Source of the DNA: Takakia lepidozioides
Lineage: Eukaryota > Streptophyta > Takakiopsida > Takakiales > Takakiaceae
DNA length: 64,000 nucleotides
Assembly: GCA_030704615.1 (NCBI GenBank)
Contig: CM060733.1
Span: 3,534,001 to 3,598,000, forward strand
Direction of reading: 5' to 3'
The first letter of the stretch is position 1; every line of letters begins with the position of its first letter. Shown in pieces: positions 1 to 11,270 of this stretch. Under the pieces are notes generated by a model. The model was not told where the DNA came from, did not search any database, and saw only the letters and a list, made by a program, of their open reading frames with translations. Made by a program: the position numbers and the translations under genes.

Positions 1-109
1 CATGCCTCGGATGCCGAGGATGTAGCTATTGTATCTCCATTCCCCACGAAAAAAAAATGAAGCTTGTCCTCCTCTTTGTAATCCCTTTGTGCCTTCTTTG
101 GCGTCCACT

Positions 110-720
110 GTGCTGTGGAGGGGATGAAGGGGTGAGGGGATCCTTGAGGGGGATCAGACAACCAGGGATGTGGTGGATGAGGGGGTAGGGGGATCAGGGA
201 ACCGGGGGGGGGGGGGGGGGGGCCCACAAGGGATGACTTAGCGAGGGGAAGGGGATGAGGGAGATAAGGGAGCTGGGAAGGCGTTCAGGGGGGGATCAGG
301 GGATCCCGGGATCAGGGGCTCAGGTTCAGGGCAGTCGGGGGATGAGGGGATGAAGAAGACAAGGGATTGTATAAGGGGTTAGCAGGGATCGGGGAAGCAG
401 GGGAACGGGTGGGAGAGATCAGGGGATCAGGGAACCAGGGGAATGGTTGGGGAGATCAAGGGATTAGGGAACCAGGGGAACTGGCCGGGAGAAGAGGGGA
501 TCAGGGAACCAGGGGGACGGGTGGGGAGATCAGGGGATGAGGGAACGAGGGGAGCGGGCGGGAGACCAGGGGATCAGGGAACCAGAGGAACAGGCCGGGA
601 GATGAGGGATCATGGAGGGAATGTCGGGAGTTGGACGGGGGGATAAGGGATGAGGGGACCAGGGGTGAGGGGATGGGGGACGACAGGTTTTGAATCGGGG
701 GATCGGGGGATCACTGGTGA
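110..720. repeat. Purine-rich degenerate GGGATCAGGG / GGGAACCAGGG array
   Basis: The plus strand is almost wholly G and A, built from loosely repeated words such as GGGGATCAGGGAACC. A run of about 18 Gs lies near 206-223. ORFs crossing this stretch on either strand have compositions dictated by the repeat (Gly/Arg/Glu or Pro/Ser/His) and are not credible genes. The same GGGATC / GATCCCC words recur at 1.1-1.35, 3.06-3.5, 3.9-4.3 and 18.7-19.7 kb, so this is a genome-wide low-complexity family. Confidence 0.75.
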
Positions 721-959
721 AAAGTTGCGTGTGAAGGGGCAAGTTGTGAAAGGTCATTTCCGGTTTTATGGTGCACTGCCTTGCAAATGCAATGGTATCC
801 TCCTTTTCAAATGGAGAACTTTGAACTAGTGGCTTCACGTTGGAAGCGAATGTATAATGGTTATGAGACAAAATGGCTTTCGAAACCACATAAACGGTGT
901 CCGATATGTTATATATACTATGGGAATCCAAATGGTTCCCACCGAGGTCACCACAAATG

Positions 960-1600
960 TCTCTCATACCACTGTGAATCGCACAAAACTTCATGGGTCA
1001 CTGAACACAAGGCGCTGGCTTCAATAATTGCCCCGCCAAATGACAGCCGCACTGCCTTGTTGAGCGAACTCTTTGGGTGATACATGGGGGAGCAGTGCAC
1101 GGTGAAGGGGACCGGGCATATAAGTCCATTGCGAAGCCGCAGGGGATGGGGGGATGAGGGGGAGCAGTGAATGGGAAGGGGATCACGGGGAGCTGAGCAC
1201 AACCTCGGGAAGCAGGGGTGTGAGGGGGCCAGCTGTGATGAGAAGTGGGATGAGGGGGATCAGGGAACCTCTACCTTTTCAGGGGAGCAGAGGCCGAAGC
1301 ACTACACGAAGAGGGGGATGATGGGAGGAGGGGAGCAGTGTGCTTGCAATGCAAAAATGGTAGCAGGGAACGCACTAGGGACTGGTGGCAACCGTTTTTC
1401 AGTATGGGAATTCAGGACTGTTAATTTAAAGGCTAAACATAAAAGTGGGCGGTAATTTGTGTTTTGCACATCACTGCAAATGCATGCTTTCAGACTCAAT
1501 TGCAATAAAAGGTGGATGATCATCCACATCTCCTTCATTCCATTGTGAATCACAGAACACATGCATCACTAAACATAGCTTCAGCCATTTTGAATAATGA
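960..1600. repeat. Two diverged copies of a short block about 575 bp apart
   Basis: The block at about 963-1035 (CACTGTGAATCGCACAAAAC onward) recurs in diverged form at about 1538-1595 (CATTGTGAATCACAGAACAC onward). Read on the minus strand both give a similar peptide containing CDSQW. It may be a duplicated exon of the minus-strand transposase further along, or a duplicated non-coding repeat. The intervening sequence is G-rich and not recognisable. Nothing else is seen between 1.6 and 2.05 kb. Confidence 0.4.
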
Positions 1601-2049
1601 GAAATTGTTTGATACCAAATGTTTCGATGAGAATGCAATCTCAGGGAAATCAGCAATCTGAATGGGAGCACGAGAGCATAAACCTGCTTGCTCTCAACCC
1701 TTCAATCTGGGACGCCCAACTTGACGAAGTGCATGCAAAATTGACGAAGATGGAGGGATTGCTGAGACTCTTTCGGATCCAATACGTCTTGATTTTCGTG
1801 ACATAGAAACCTCTACCCAATCCTTTCTTCTCTTCAAACTCATTCCCGATCCATCCTAGACATGTTCAAACCTGCTTACAAGATGTGGGTGGAGAAGACC
1901 CACAGCCATGCGTGTGACCATTTGTGCTAGCTTTCCTCTCGTGACACGAAGGTCACTCAAAAGATGGTTCTGAAGGGCCATGTTACCTTTCACACAGACT
2001 TCCAAACCAGCATCTCCTCTCGATGGCCTTCATGACAGTTGCCTGCGAT

Positions 2050-3773
2050 TCATGGCAGGGTGCTGCTCCCCAAGACATTGCCAGCCGGAACCGTGTCTGG
2101 TGCAGGGGGATCAATGCCACACATGGGATCTGTGTCACACGGGGGCTCCGCAACGGACAAGGGATCAAGGTCGAGCAGCTTGACCATGCCCCCATTGAGT
2201 GTCCCAAGTCGTGTTCCACAAGTTTGGACAATTAAACCCTCTGGTACATGTGGCCGCAACATCTTGAACACCTTCACTTGGTGCTTGCATAGGTTCCCTT
2301 CCATGGCATTAGGGCAGTCACAACAAGCCCACTCGGATGCTGGATTGCATATAGTGTATACAGTGCCTAGAGAAGACATGTTTTTTTACCTTTGCAGGAT
2401 CCCCGTGTGCTCGGGCAATTCCACGTTGGATTCCGGTATCTGCCCAGCCATCCACACCGCATTTTGCACGAAATGTTCCATCCTAGAGTTGCGAATGAAC
2501 CCTTCAGCTTTCAAGGTCAAAATGTACCAGTAATGTGTGAGGAGGCTACCTGTCAGGATGTAGACCAACCAATCCAGTCGACGCCCATCCATTTTCTGTC
2601 TTGTACAAGTTGGTTTGGGACGCTCTTCAGGTTTGCATGGTACGCTTCAATTCCAGCATTCGTATCTTGTCCTGCATGTGGGATATTTCGAGCTCCAACA
2701 ACCCACATGTCCACTTTCGGGATCCACCATTTGTGGATATACAAGAAGAACAGTTTAGTTGCGGGATACTTTGTTTGTAACTCATACAATCTAAACACAG
2801 CCCAGGCGTGCGAAGAGTCACCAATGGGACCACCTTATTGTACATGATGTCACCCATACCTTGCAAGACATCAGCCCTTAACTGGGCATCCTTGATCTTC
2901 TCGATGGCATTCCTCAGCCAGGCCCTTCGAACATGCCAAAGGCACAGGAAAACCGGCACCCCTGGGAACGTATGCCTGAACCATCCACAAAACGGCATTA
3001 GCAAGGCCACTACAACACCACAACAGGACCCACAAAATCAGATACAAGTATGAATCTCTGATAAGTGCTCCCTGCTCGTGATCCCTTGATCCCCTGATCC
3101 CCTTTGACTGAAACCCCTTATGCAGATCCGGTGAAGGCAATGAAAGGGGAATACATGAGCCCTCCTATGGCCAATGAAAGGACGATAAAAAATCACATTG
3201 TCGGATCAACATGCTGGTCCTGATCCCCTGGTACCCTGAGTGTCCGAAGTCCCTGATCACTGATCCCATAATTGATCCCCTTTCATTGATCCCCCCATGC
3301 AACCTTGGACTCCTGGACCCTCGATCATTGTCGGTTGTGAGATCTGCTGCTCCTGATCCCCTGCTACCCTCTCCTGGTCCCCTGATCACTGATCCCATAA
3401 TCGATCCCCTTTCACTGATCCCCCATGCAACCCTAAACTCTTGGTCCCCTCTACACGGATCCCCCGGCAGGAAACATTGTGACTGTTCCCCTCTCAGTGC
3501 TCCCCTCATGCAGAAGCAGGCAAGGCAATGGAAGTTCATTGGTAGGGGGGAGGGATTGAGAACAAACCAAATGGCGTTAATCTCAGCATCGGCATCGTCC
3601 ACAATGAATGCATTGGGACGCCAATCCGGCTGATCGGCCTGGAGCCTTTGACGAAGAGCCAACATCCAACTTGACAAATCATTGGCATTGTTTCTTGACG
3701 ATATTATGTATGCAACAGGGATGCCGTTCAGCCAAATGTCGAAGACCATAAGAGTATACATGGCATACTGCAC
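2050..3773 (-). pseudogene. Mutator-like (MULE) transposase with C-terminal SWIM zinc finger, broken
   Basis: Read on the minus strand, successive blocks in changing frames follow the order of a MULE transposase. At 3773-3560 a transposase core includes FIVDDADAEINAIW (an acidic catalytic position). At 3010-2830 the block has VFLCLWHVRRAW and MGDIMYNK. At 2800-2400 it has WWIPKVDMWVVGARNIPHAG and LLTHYWYILTLKAEGF. At 2365-2230 a SWIM finger of form CxC...CxH is seen as CDCPNAMEGNLCKH. Between 3010 and 3560 the frame is interrupted by GATCCCC repeats, and a frameshift lies near 2830. Such enzymes cut and paste DNA in the nucleus. This copy cannot encode one continuous protein unless the gaps are introns. 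Family call is strong, intactness is not. Confidence 0.75.
3060..3480. repeat. GATCCCC-rich repeats with a direct duplication
   Basis: A block at about 3253-3320 (CTGATCACTGATCCCATAAT onward, through a CCATGCAACC word) is repeated at about 3383-3450 with few changes, a spacing of about 130 bp. The surrounding sequence is rich in GATCCCCT. This is the complementary strand of the GGGGATC family seen at the start of the window, and it separates two blocks of the MULE transposase. Confidence 0.7.
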
Positions 3774-4535
3774 ACAAAGACAAATATGTGCAATGTAAGT
3801 ACTTTTGTTTTGAAAATAGGCGAAACATTTTACTGAAATTAATTACAAGAAATCACAGGAGGTGAACCCCGAACCCTGCAACCCCTTCTATTCTCATTTT
3901 AGTATTATGTGATCCCCCCTGCGGGCTATGCCATGATCCCCTAGAAGGAGACCATCCCTCCATCATTCCTCTCTATAACCTCCCAAGGCATGCATTTGCT
4001 AAGCTGTCTTCCCTCCTGCCGGCGCACCCCTCACTACAAATCACACAAGCACACGTCATGGTCCCAAAATGGTCCCAACATATATAGAGCAGTATACATA
4101 ATGGAGTTTGGCCTATGTGTCTAGTCCCCTAATGGGCTGAGGCAGCTGTAGTGTCGAATCCGATAGGGGGATTACTAGGTCACTGGTGATGACCCAGTGT
4201 CGTGATCCCCTACACATCGGATAAGGCTATGTCCCCCCTGTGCCCCTGATCTCTACTGATCCCCTGCTCCCCACTAATCCCCTTCACAGTGAAAGGTGCT
4301 ATGCTCTCAGGCTCCCAGGAGCCACGCCGTCGATTCCCACACACCTTGTTCATTCGTTCCGAAGGTACTCACAAGAGATGATATGTTTGTCACCCATTTG
4401 GAGCATTGTTTTTTCCTGAAATTTTGTTTGAATGCCAATGGCAAATTTGAGGTCGACATTGCCGCGCCATGTTCCTCCTGCAGGGGCATCAGGCGTGTCC
4501 TCTTGATAGAAGAAAACACTCTGGGGCTGGCCCTC
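3774..4535 (-). other. Spacer with a coding-like minus-strand fragment against the LTR
   Basis: Most of this stretch is non-coding with more GATCCCCT words (3.9-4.28 kb). From 4535 down to about 4310 the minus strand is open and protein-like, with GTWRGNVDLKFAIGIQTKFQ and MLQMGDKHIIS. It directly abuts the Gypsy LTR. It may be an upstream exon of the MULE transposase (same strand, about 0.5 kb away) cut by the insertion. I do not recognise a domain in it. Confidence 0.35.
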
Positions 4536-5430
4536 TGTCGCGCGGCTTTTACTCACCCATCCCTTCGCTATCCGAGGCGGAAACTCCAAGATAGAAGAGT
4601 TGGAAATCTCTAAGTACTCAGCCCGCACAGAACAATCAGTCATGACCTACAGCTAGTGTATCATGGGGGTGTTTCCTATTTGTTTTCCCTTTCCGCATTC
4701 ATGTTAGCTACCTTACCATTGATAATTAAGTATCAGTTTGCTTCATCAATCTATCGGATTCCATCAACTCATCAATTCATTCCACAGCTTCACTCAGATC
4801 TCTCTACACAGTGTGATTGTATCGTATAAGTATCAGATTATGATTTATCAGGTATCAGGCCGAAGCCATTGTGTCTCTAATCTGCTCTACAATATCACTA
4901 CAAGCTTTGCATATAACAATCATCTACTAATCATCTCCCCTCCTCCTTCACCCTCTCTCCGATCTTACTCTCCGCCCGATCCCTCTCATCCTGACCAAGA
5001 ACTCCCCCCCCCTCTCCGTCAAGTGTTTTTTCCTTCCCCTACCCGGCTCTAACCGTTTTCCCTCACTAACCGTCGTCCCGTGAACTAACATGTTCCATTT
5101 GCAGGTGTTGTTCCCCACAGTCGTTCCCTGTCCTGCTCTCCGTTCCCTATGATCGTGACAGTTGTGTCAAGCTGTGACTGGCTGTGTGAAACTGTGACGG
5201 GGGCTGTGACTGGGTGTGGCTGTGTGGCTGTGTGCTGGCTGGCTGTGTCGGCTGTGACGACTGTGACGGGCTGTGTTGGCTGTGTTTGGCTGTGACGACT
5301 GTGACGCTGTGTAACCCCCCTCTACAGTGCGCTGCTGTCACCCCTAAGGCTCCTGTTGGTCTCAGTCTGTGCAAAATTAAGGCCCTACAGATCCCGTATA
5401 AGTGTCTAAGTCCCAGACAGTCCTCTAACA
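4536..5430 (-). repeat. 3' LTR of the Gypsy element (left copy)
   Basis: It starts TGTCGCGCGGC and ends CTCTAACA, giving TG...CA termini on either strand. It matches the right copy at 16,545-17,372 closely for the first 370 bp or so, with only single-base length differences. It is about 67 bp longer, mainly in the GGCTGTGAC-type tract at about 5,160-5,315. The 3' assignment follows from the polypurine tract beside its inner edge and the minus-strand coding order. Confidence 0.9.
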
Positions 5431-5447
5431 TTACCCCTTCCCCTCTC
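5431..5447 (-). other. Polypurine tract of the Gypsy element
   Basis: On the minus strand GAGAGGGGAAGGGGTAA lies immediately before the 3' LTR (which begins TGTTAGAGG on that strand). This is the expected plus-strand priming site for reverse transcription. Confidence 0.8.
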
Positions 5448-8400
5448 AAAAAGCCGTGTCCTCACGGTTTACTGATTGCGATTAAAACCTTTGTGAGTGA
5501 GAGCACCTTTCTGACGTTGAGAGTTTCGTGGCGGACTGTGTGTACGAGCCCGAGGTCTGTCACTGGTTGACGGAGATGTTTGAACACTACCTGGATAAGT
5601 GAGGCCCTCTGGAGGCTGATATCGAGGTAACCTTTCAGGCATAGGAGACCCCCGTCGCTTCTTCTCTGCCATCTGAATTGCATAGTCTTCTCCCCATGTC
5701 AAAAGAATCCGCTGAAGAAACAGTTGTATCAGAATCCTCATCGCCTCTCAGGTGTTTTAATTTTGAACTTTTTGTGGAATCCTCTGGGGCATACAATGTT
5801 GTCCTACCATGTCTGGAAGTTTATATTTTACAACTTGCTGTAACCGCTGAACAGCAAAATTGGTGAGACACTGAGCTCCTTGTCTGTCCAGGTGAGTGGG
5901 GTACCAATTACTTGTGCACCGTGCAAGTATTTCCATGCCACATGTCCCTTATAGAAATATCATCAATGCCGAATTTCTGTGTTGACAAATTGTTCCAGGC
6001 CGCTTGAAACCATGAACGAATTTGAGAATCCTTTTGCATCATAACTTTTGCCTCATATAGGTACATATGAGGTGGCACAAGGTAAGACCCAATGATCCCC
6101 ACTGGAATAACTCAGAAAGCGCGTTGCATCTTGTGTTGCTCAATGTGATAACGTACCAGAAAACAAGCAGCGTAGTATAACCCGCATCCCATGACAATAC
6201 TTGCTACCTCTCCTTGGTCTTGGTATAAATGAATCCATGTACAACTTGGAAAGCAATTAATTCCCTCAACATGGTACCCCTCATGCCAGTATGTGCAAAG
6301 TGATGATCCTCAATATGTCGATTGTTCGGAAGAACTTTAGTCCTAGTTGCCACTGGCAGCCAAATACGCATGATTTGGTAGTAATGTGCGAATGACTGCG
6401 GAGGACTAAATTCTTTCCAAGCCAAATCCAACATGATGGGAATTTGGTTGAAGGGCATAATCATAGCCCTACTGTACTCCCTTGCAGCTGGAGTTTTAGG
6501 TGGTTAAAAGCAGCATTGCCCCATACCTCAGGCTGTGGTGGCTGTGTGTGGTTGTAGTAACACAGGTTCAGCTACTGGTACAGTGACTTGTTGTGGTGTT
6601 GGTGGTACTGGCTCTTGTATCATTGGCATCCTGCACCTCCTGTGAAGACTGAAAAGCCAAAGTTCTGGCTTGTAAATAAGAAGCCATTAGCTGTTCCTGA
6701 GGGATATAGACTCTTTTGTCGATATTTGAAGTGAGGTCCTCCACTTGAGTCTGCAGTCCGTCTACATCCTCCTGTAACTCTGCTATCCTACTATAGACAT
6801 TGTCTATAGTAGTTGTGGCAATGTTCTGCACTTGCAGTCTGAGCTCATTCATCTCGCTTTGGGTGAGCTTTCGTGGTGCTTTGCCCTCCACTGGCCCTTG
6901 TGCTAACCAGACCTGCATAAGGTGGTTATCCACCAAGTTGCTTGTGGTTCCCTGAGAGTGTGCTCCTCTCTGTTGTACACATTTAACTGCTGTTGTAAAG
7001 CCTCCATGCGCTTCGCATGAGGTTCAACCAAATTCGCATAGGCAGCAAGTATTATTGGCTTCCTTCCAAGCCTTGTTAGACCGAGATTCATTTCTATTGG
7101 CCATGACCGTTTGTTGCAACTCCAGGATGTGCTCTCTTGATCAGCTTCAACCTGCCTGTATTGCTTGAAAGTATCCTCATTGCGACAGATTGTATTCTTC
7201 ATCGACAATGAGTTTCATTTGCTCAACATTCTCTTCTTCTGCCTTCGTACATTTTTTCCGCTTGACTGTTTATTTCTTTTGTAGATTGGTCAAGCATAGT
7301 TTGTGAATGTAGCACATTGTATGCCATCCTGTCATGCACTGTCTGCAACTCGTATGTAGTGCATTCACTTCTTGCAACTTGCTTTCATGCTTCACCTGCA
7401 TTTGGTAGCTGTTGCTTATGTGCTTCGTGCAACTGGTCTTGCGCGAGGCCTGCCTCAATCAATTGTTCCTTGGCCAATTGCAAAGCCGCTTCTGTATTTC
7501 CAAGTCCTGCTGCATCTTGAGAGTGACCTCTCATCGACCTTGTTTGCACACTCAGTGGCTAGTCGAGCCTCAAACTCCTTCCTGAGTTCCTCTCTCAAGG
7601 CTGTCAATTGGGTAGTTGGAACATGGGATTTGACATAAGTCCCCAACAATTAAGTGTCCTGCCTATGGAACTCATCAGCATTGCCTGTTGAGGGTCATCA
7701 TGGTGAGGTTGCTGCTGTTCCTCCTGATCCTCAACAGTGTGATGTCTCACGAACCATCAGGCCATTGTCCCACCGATTTTTCTTCCTGAACCACTTCATC
7801 TATCACCGGTGCTGCAGTGTCTGACCTTCTGCCTGTGGTACCTCCGACACAGGTGTGTGTATTATATGCACCTCAGGATTTCCCTTGGGCAACTGTTGCA
7901 CCTCTGGAATCTCTGTCTCCTTGACCAGACCAGAATATTCATAGAGAAGGTCCCCCTTCTCAATTTCTGCCACTATCTGTTCTGTAGTTGGAATATCTAA
8001 CCCTTCTTTTTCCAAATCAATTATTTCTGGTTGAGCTGCATGGACAACTTGTGAACCTTGTGACAAGCCGATCAGCTGGCTGTGATGGCTGTGATACTGA
8101 AGTAACTTCCTCTTCCCTCTCTGAAGGTCCTGCTTCCAGTAATAGCAGTTCTCTGTGCTGCTGTGCCCCTTCCTGCACATGAGCTTGGGAAACATTATCA
8201 TGCGGAATCCGTGAAGCCAGTGGATCCGCCACTACAGTCTTTCCCCGTCTCTGCCTCTTAGTCTCGGGTTGCCCTGCTAGTCCACCCTCACTGTGTGAAG
8301 AGCCTTGCTCTTCCATTGCAGTGGTTTCTGGCTCAAACACTCCCATCTCCTTTCTTTCTTGCGCATCAAGTATGCCAGAATCAAGAATTATTTGAGCAAT

Positions 8401-8821
8401 GATTGGGCCAGACACTATGATAGGAGACTTTGCGGTAGTACCTTGTAATCTTTTCATCTCCTCTACCAGTGCGTTGTACATTATGTCCGCCATTCTACCT
8501 CTTGTCCTTCAGGGCTTTGAGTATTTCCTCCGTGAAGGATCTGCTCAAATACTGTTGGTTCTGTTTCATGGCAATCAGAACGTTCAATACCTGGCCTACC
8601 TCCTTTAGCCCTGGGTACACGGCCTTGGTACAAGCATAACCCTGAGTTTTAAAGAAACTCCCTTCTTGGAATAAGTCCCCTATTTGCAGTCTTGCCCTGT
8701 GTTCCTCCACATGCACCTGACCTGCTGGCAATCGAAACAATTGCTGGAGGTATAGGGGAGTAATTACTAATTCAACTCCCTTCACCGTTGTTGTTCCTGT
8801 CCTTGGCTCAAAGTTCTGCAA
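5448..8821 (-). CDS. Extra coding region between integrase and 3' LTR (coiled-coil proteins)
   Basis: Same-strand open segments run from 8821 to about 5908: 8821-8495, 8493-8017, 8201-7803, 7649-7455, 7208-6903, 6936-6568, 6464-6204 and 6102-5908. Heptad-like stretches such as IAELQEDVDGLQTQVEDL (near 6,760) and LREELRKEFEARL (near 7,600) suggest coiled coils. The 8821 segment is compact and neutral (VKGVELVITPLYLQQLFRLP). I cannot match it to a named family. Position after integrase corresponds to the extra or env-like ORF of Tat/Athila elements, but no signal peptide or transmembrane segment is apparent. Frames change about every 300 bp, so either several small ORFs, spliced exons, or one broken ORF of about 1,000 codons. 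From 5,448 to 5,907 nothing is recognisable. Confidence 0.5.
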
Positions 8822-9693
8822 AATTGTAACATGTACTGTCTATGGTGTAATGTCCAATCTATGCTTTGCAATCCTTGCAATCTCAGCTCCTTCAGTATCT
8901 GTATCGCCTGTGGGGTAGCAATCGTTTGTTTCTGCAGAATTGTGGTGCTCTCACCCTGATTTCCTCCATTCCTCTCACTCTCTTCATTTTAGACCCACAG
9001 AAATGTTTTGGCTGTAACAACTGCAGAAATGCCTGTAGTGCACAAAGCATAAACGTATGGTTGCCACAAAGCTATGGGTAATTTCTTGTAAGCCTGCGGG
9101 CTTGCAAGCATCGCTCAAGAGAAAAGCTCCGCTCTGTTCTTTCGTGTCTATGCCACTGCGTAAGTAATATTGCGAGCGTATAGTCTGTTAGTTCCTCCAT
9201 AGTTTCCAAGCTATAGCATTGATGGTTTGTCCTGTCGAGACGCCCGTTACTCAGAACGACGCCGCCTCTTGCGCTTAATTTCCCTCCAATTTCTTGATCC
9301 TTTCTCTGGCTTTCTATTGGCTGTAACCGCTGTGACTGGATTTTAGATTTCATTTTCTTTAGTGGACTTTCCCTGCTGGATAGTCCACTAGGATCACACA
9401 TGTGACAAGAATTTCGCTTTTCTGTACTTGCCGTTTTTCCGTTCCCTTTTTCCGTATTCATTAATGGGCCCCTTTCATCCCTTTTGACGGCCGTTCTTGT
9501 CCTCTTTCTTTATGACACCTGTTCTTGCACTTCCTTCTCAGCTGTGTGTCGCGCCCTGACTTCCACGTGTCTATTTTTAAACTGGTTTCCGTCTTTTCTT
9601 CCGTCAGCCATTTTCCTGAAGTTATTGTCCACTTGTCACTGATTCTATGGATCGTGTAACCTAGTAGGCTGTGTTGAGCTGTGACAGGCTGTG
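8822..9693 (-). other. Basic, low-complexity ORFs downstream of integrase
   Basis: Two minus-strand ORFs (9697-9461 and 9461-9072) encode Lys/Arg-rich peptides with no recognisable domain. They follow the repeat-encoded tail of the integrase frame and precede the coiled-coil region, so they may be linker or untranslated sequence. Confidence 0.3.
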
Positions 9694-11203
9694 TCATACT
9701 GTGGTACGTGTGATAGGCTGTGATGCACTGTGGTAAGCTGTGATAGGCTGTGACACGCTGTGGTAGGTTGTGATAGGCTGTGTTGCGCCGTGCTGGGCTG
9801 TGATAGGCTGTGTCACGTGTGATGGGTGTGATAGCTGTATAGGCTGTGTTTCATATATGCTTGGCCTAGCGACAAGTGCTCCATACTCCGTTGGTAACAC
9901 TGGCAGCCCGTGACTGCTCTTGCGTTTCAACATGCAAATCATGCTGCAATGGTTTGTCATGGATACCACTGTACCCTTTAACTTATTGGCATTGACTCTT
10001 CCCAGCATTTCTTTGTTAATGGTTTGTAACATGGCGGTGTTGTTATCATACATCTTTTGTATGACATAAGGTCCTTTCCATGGTGATTTAAGCTTAGAAG
10101 CTTTAATCTTTCCTTTCTTCTGCAACCATAGAACCAAATCCCCCGTCTTAAAAGTCTTTAACTTGCCTTCATCAAACTGTTCCTTTCTCTTCATCTGAAT
10201 TCTGGTCATATTATCAGCTGCATCAGCACGTACTTCTTCCACATGGTATAATTCATGTTTCCTGACCTTAATGGAATCTTGCAATTCCATTCTCTTTCCC
10301 CACTCCGTTCTCATGGTAGGTAACAGGAATTCCACTGGAAGTAAGGCTTCCATACCATAAACTAATTGGAATGGTGTATACTTAGTGGTGACTTTATATG
10401 AAGTCCTGTATGACCACAAAGCTGTCAGCAGCTTTGTATCCCAATCCGTTCTGTTTGCATTGACTATCTTAGCCAAGATAGTACATAGTATTTTGTTGGT
10501 AGCCTCTGCCTGCCCATTACCCTGTGGGTAATATGTTGTACTCTTTCTATGCACAATCATGAACTCTTTAGTCAACAACTCAATGGTCTCATTCATGAAG
10601 TGACTTCCCTGATCACTGATAAATTCTAAGGGACAGCCAAATCGTGTAAGTATGTTCTCATACAGGAACCTTGCTGTGGACTTGGCTGTGTTGTCCCTCA
10701 AAGCTTTAGCTTCCACCCACTTCGTAGTATAATCAGTGGCTGTAATTGTACCTGTTCCGTGTATTCTTGGCTGGTGGGTTAATTGGTCCAACAAAGTCTA
10801 GTCCCCATTTCTGAAATGGTTCCGTAGGCATTGTAGGATGCAAGGCCATCCTTCCAGATCTCTGCAAAGGTCCTAGCCTCTGACATTCATCACAACTCTG
10901 ACAATACTCGTGTACATCTTTGAACAAAGTAGGCCACCAGTAACCTGCGAGTAGTATCTTCCTACTGGTAGTCTCTTCTCCAAAATGACCTCCAGCCACT
11001 CCTTTATGAACTTCCTCCAAAACTTTATTTACTTCATGGTGGTACAAGCATCGTTTTAGTACTCCATCAGGTCCTAGCTTATACATTCTGCTTCCTACCA
11101 TAGTATAAGGTAAAGCTTTGATAGCGATTCTCTTCCTCTGCTCCTTACCATAACTAGGTGGCACTGACCATGAGCAAGGTAGTATCTGATTGGCCACTGC
11201 CAA
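9694..11203 (-). CDS. Gypsy integrase with a minisatellite-encoded C-terminal tail
   Basis: Two overlapping minus-strand frames (11203-10733 and 10794-9694) cover a complete integrase. The N-terminal HHCC zinc module shows H...GGHFGEET, GYWWPTLFKDVHEYC and CDECQR. The catalytic core shows WGLDFVGPI then DYTTKW, FISDQGSHF and the Glu in NGQAEATNK, the expected DDE residues. FQLVYGMEALLPVEF and GPYVIQKMYD follow. No chromodomain is present. Instead the frame ends in about 45 residues of TQPITAYHS-like repeats encoded by a GGCTGTGATA minisatellite at about 9,680-9,850. The enzyme inserts element cDNA into chromosomes. A frame change near 10,760 interrupts it. Confidence 0.88.
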
Positions 11204-11270
11204 TCTAACCAGTCATCTGCACTTCCCTGCACCTCCACTGCAAAGAGACTCGCATCTGGTAATTGATCAT

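Noticed and set aside
530-994. 154-codon minus-strand ORF near the window start
   Set aside because: Half of it is the complement of the purine-rich array (Pro/Ser/His repeats), and the remainder has no recognisable family.
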